Of a stretch of 64,000 nucleotides of DNA, positions 62,645 through 64,000 are shown piece by piece. The notes under the pieces are model-generated. The model was not told where the DNA came from. It searched no databases and saw nothing but the letters and a program-made list of their open reading frames with translations. Source of the DNA: Temperatibacter sp965603205 (GTDB taxonomy: Bacteria; Pseudomonadota; Alphaproteobacteria; Sphingomonadales; Kordiimonadaceae); NCBI GenBank assembly GCA_965603205.1, contig CBFDCC010000002.1:62001-126000 (forward strand). Reading direction: 5' to 3'. A program made the translations under genes and the position numbers. The first letter of the stretch is position 1. Each line of letters starts with the position of its first letter.

Positions 62645-64000
62645 ATGGATAGTAAGCAGTGGGAATTTTGGATTGATAGGGGTGGTACTTTTACCGATGT
62701 GATTGCACGACGTCCTGACGGTAGCTTTACAGCGAGTAAATATCTGTCTGAAAATCCAGAGCGCTATAAAGACGCGGCGGTGTTTGCCATGCGTGAGATT
62801 ATGGGCGTGGCTGAAGATACAGCTTTCCCCTACGAGCAAGTAGACAGCATTAAAATGGGGACAACCGTTGCCACGAATGCGCTGCTGGAGCGCGAGGGCG
62901 AGCCAACGTTACTGCTTATAAATCGCGGTTTTAAAGACGCGTTGCTGATCGGGCAGCAACACCGCGAAGGATTATTTGATCTAAAGCCACGCAGGCCACA
63001 GCCACTGTATGACGCAGTCTGCGAAGTCACTGGACGCATGGACGCTGACGGCCAAGAGATCCAAGCCTTTGACGTGGATGAATGCGAGCGTAAATTACAA
63101 GGCGTCTATGACACTGGATTACGCGCCATCGCCATTGTTTTCATGCATGGCTACCGCGCACCTGATCACGAGATTAAAGCAGCCGCGATTGCTAGTGAAA
63201 TCGGCTTTACCCAGATCAGCATGAGCCATCAAGCCTCCCCGCTGATTAAGATCATACCACGCGGCGACACCACCATTGCCGACGCTTATTTATCGCCCAT
63301 CCTGCATCGTTATGCGCGCCAAATCCAAGCGGCCGTTGGTGATACCCCGCTGTATTTCATGCAAAGCCACGGTGGTCTTGCTAACGCTGATCATTTCGAC
63401 GGTAAAGACGCAATATTATCTGGCCCTGCGGGCGGTATCGTCGGCGCGGCGGCTACGGCAAAAATGGCGGGTGAGACAGAAATTATCGGTTTTGACATGG
63501 GCGGCACCTCAACGGATGTATCCCATTATGCAGGCACATTTGAGCGCACATCAAATAGCGTGGTCGCGGGTGTAAAGGTCGCTGTGCCCATGATGGATAT
63601 CCACACGGTTGCGGCTGGTGGTGGCTCTATCTGTTCCTTTAAGGATGGTAGATTACAAGTCGGACCCGCCAGCGCTGGCGCTCACCCAGGCCCCGCGGCC
63701 TACGCAAAAGGTGGCCCCTTAACCGTTACTGACTGTAACACCCTGCTAGGTAAATTACAGCCAGCCTTGTTTCCATCAGTCTTTGGCCGTGACGGCAAAA
63801 GCCCGCTGGATATCCTTGCCGCCAAGAAGGCAGCGCAAGTCATCGTCGATCAAATCGCATCCGAATCAAGCGTTGTTTATACTGTACCTAGCCTTGCAGA
63901 AGGTTTTATCGCCATCGCCAACGAACATATGGCGCGGGCTATACGCAAGGTGTCGGTGGAGCGTGGTCATGACATCAAACGTCACGCGCTGCTTACATTT
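62645..64000 (+). CDS. 5-oxoprolinase / hydantoinase-oxoprolinase, N-terminal part
   Basis: Cut by the right window edge; 452 residues are seen. It begins MDSKQWEFWIDRGGTFTDVI, the N-terminal ATP-binding motif of the ATP-dependent oxoprolinase/hydantoinase family, followed by MGTTVATNALLEREG, HEIKAAAIA, and the second phosphate-binding region GFDMGGTSTDVSHYAGTFE with VAAGGGSI. The FWIDRGGTFTDV opening is more typical of full-length single-chain 5-oxoprolinase (about 1200 residues) than of the split HyuA. It would open 5-oxoproline to glutamate with ATP. ATG at 62645 follows AAGGCGG. Confidence 0.9.
   Translation, partial: MDSKQWEFWIDRGGTFTDVIARRPDGSFTASKYLSENPERYKDAAVFAMREIMGVAEDTAFPYEQVDSIKMGTTVATNALLEREGEPTLLLINRGFKDALLIGQQHREGLFDLKPRRPQPLYDAVCEVTGRMDADGQEIQAFDVDECERKLQGVYDTGLRAIAIVFMHGYRAPDHEIKAAAIASEIGFTQISMSHQASPLIKIIPRGDTTIADAYLSPILHRYARQIQAAVGDTPLYFMQSHGGLANADHFDGKDAILSGPAGGIVGAAATAKMAGETEIIGFDMGGTSTDVSHYAGTFERTSNSVVAGVKVAVPMMDIHTVAAGGGSICSFKDGRLQVGPASAGAHPGPAAYAKGGPLTVTDCNTLLGKLQPALFPSVFGRDGKSPLDILAAKKAAQVIVDQIASESSVVYTVPSLAEGFIAIANEHMARAIRKVSVERGHDIKRHALLTF

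Overview
This 64 kb window looks like chromosome of a free-living, probably marine, Gram-negative proteobacterium. An alphaproteobacterium is my best guess. The evidence is modest G+C by eye, a YdcH/DUF465 protein, the type of SLT transglycosylase, a FadL porin, and a mix of hydrocarbon, sulfatase, arsenic and copper functions. No rRNA or marker gene is present to fix the taxon. Most of the window is ordinary accessory chromosome with many sensory and oxidative enzymes.

Layout, left to right. 0-1.2 kb: 5' end of an OprC-type TonB copper receptor behind a small DUF2946-like secreted protein. 1.3-3.5 kb: a PLP aminotransferase and a hydroxylysine-kinase-like phosphotransferase. 3.5-9.0 kb: a two-gene signalling operon, an MHYT/PAS/HisKA/REC/REC/Hpt hybrid kinase and a REC-HD-GYP response regulator. 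9.3-14.4 kb: nitrilase, PhyH dioxygenase, CHASE3-GGDEF cyclase, GFA protein, membrane protein and secreted cupin. 14.5-16.7 kb: an eight-haem cytochrome c with a HEAT/TPR tail. 17.9-23.4 kb: an oxidative cluster with AlkB, a self-sufficient CYP116B-type P450, a dihaem cytochrome c-rhodanese fusion and a membrane protein. 26.2-28.7 kb: a gap-arsJ-arsR operon that would export arsenate as 1-arseno-3-phosphoglycerate. 28.9-31.9 kb: two secreted sulfatases.

32.2-37.9 kb is the most unusual part. An intact tRNA-Arg(CCU) gene on the minus strand (37804-37880) is preceded by five partial copies of its own 3' half, all in the same orientation. They divide the stretch into small units, each carrying one or two orphan genes: a DUF6868 protein, a lipocalin with a secreted protein, an unknown 364-aa protein, and an unknown membrane protein. 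Three copies have the same ~100-125 bp flank with GTTACA-type repeats, and two adjacent units also share their left ends. This is what successive integration at a tRNA attachment site by non-autonomous elements would leave: conserved ends, variable cargo, no integrase. Four of the five partial copies also carry a 23-45 bp insertion at the same point of the T loop.

38-52 kb: YdcH, a CPA2 antiporter, a LytTR regulator, an NTF2-like protein, an SLT lipoprotein, a TPR-GGDEF cyclase, a chemoreceptor, a FadL porin, a Tat-exported SpdH-like flavoprotein, a molybdopterin oxidoreductase and a second GFA protein. 52-64 kb: a PAS_5-like protein, an HD protein, a rhodanese-chemoreceptor operon, an acyltransferase and alpha/beta hydrolase pair, a MASE3-PAS-HD-GYP protein and the 5' part of a 5-oxoprolinase. 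Several intergenic regions between 56 and 62.6 kb hold copies of one degenerate dispersed repeat.

Four c-di-GMP enzymes, two chemoreceptors and a large hybrid kinase in 64 kb indicate strong environmental sensing. FadL, AlkB, the P450 and the cytochrome-rhodanese protein could together handle hydrophobic substrates, but they are not in one operon and the link is inferred.
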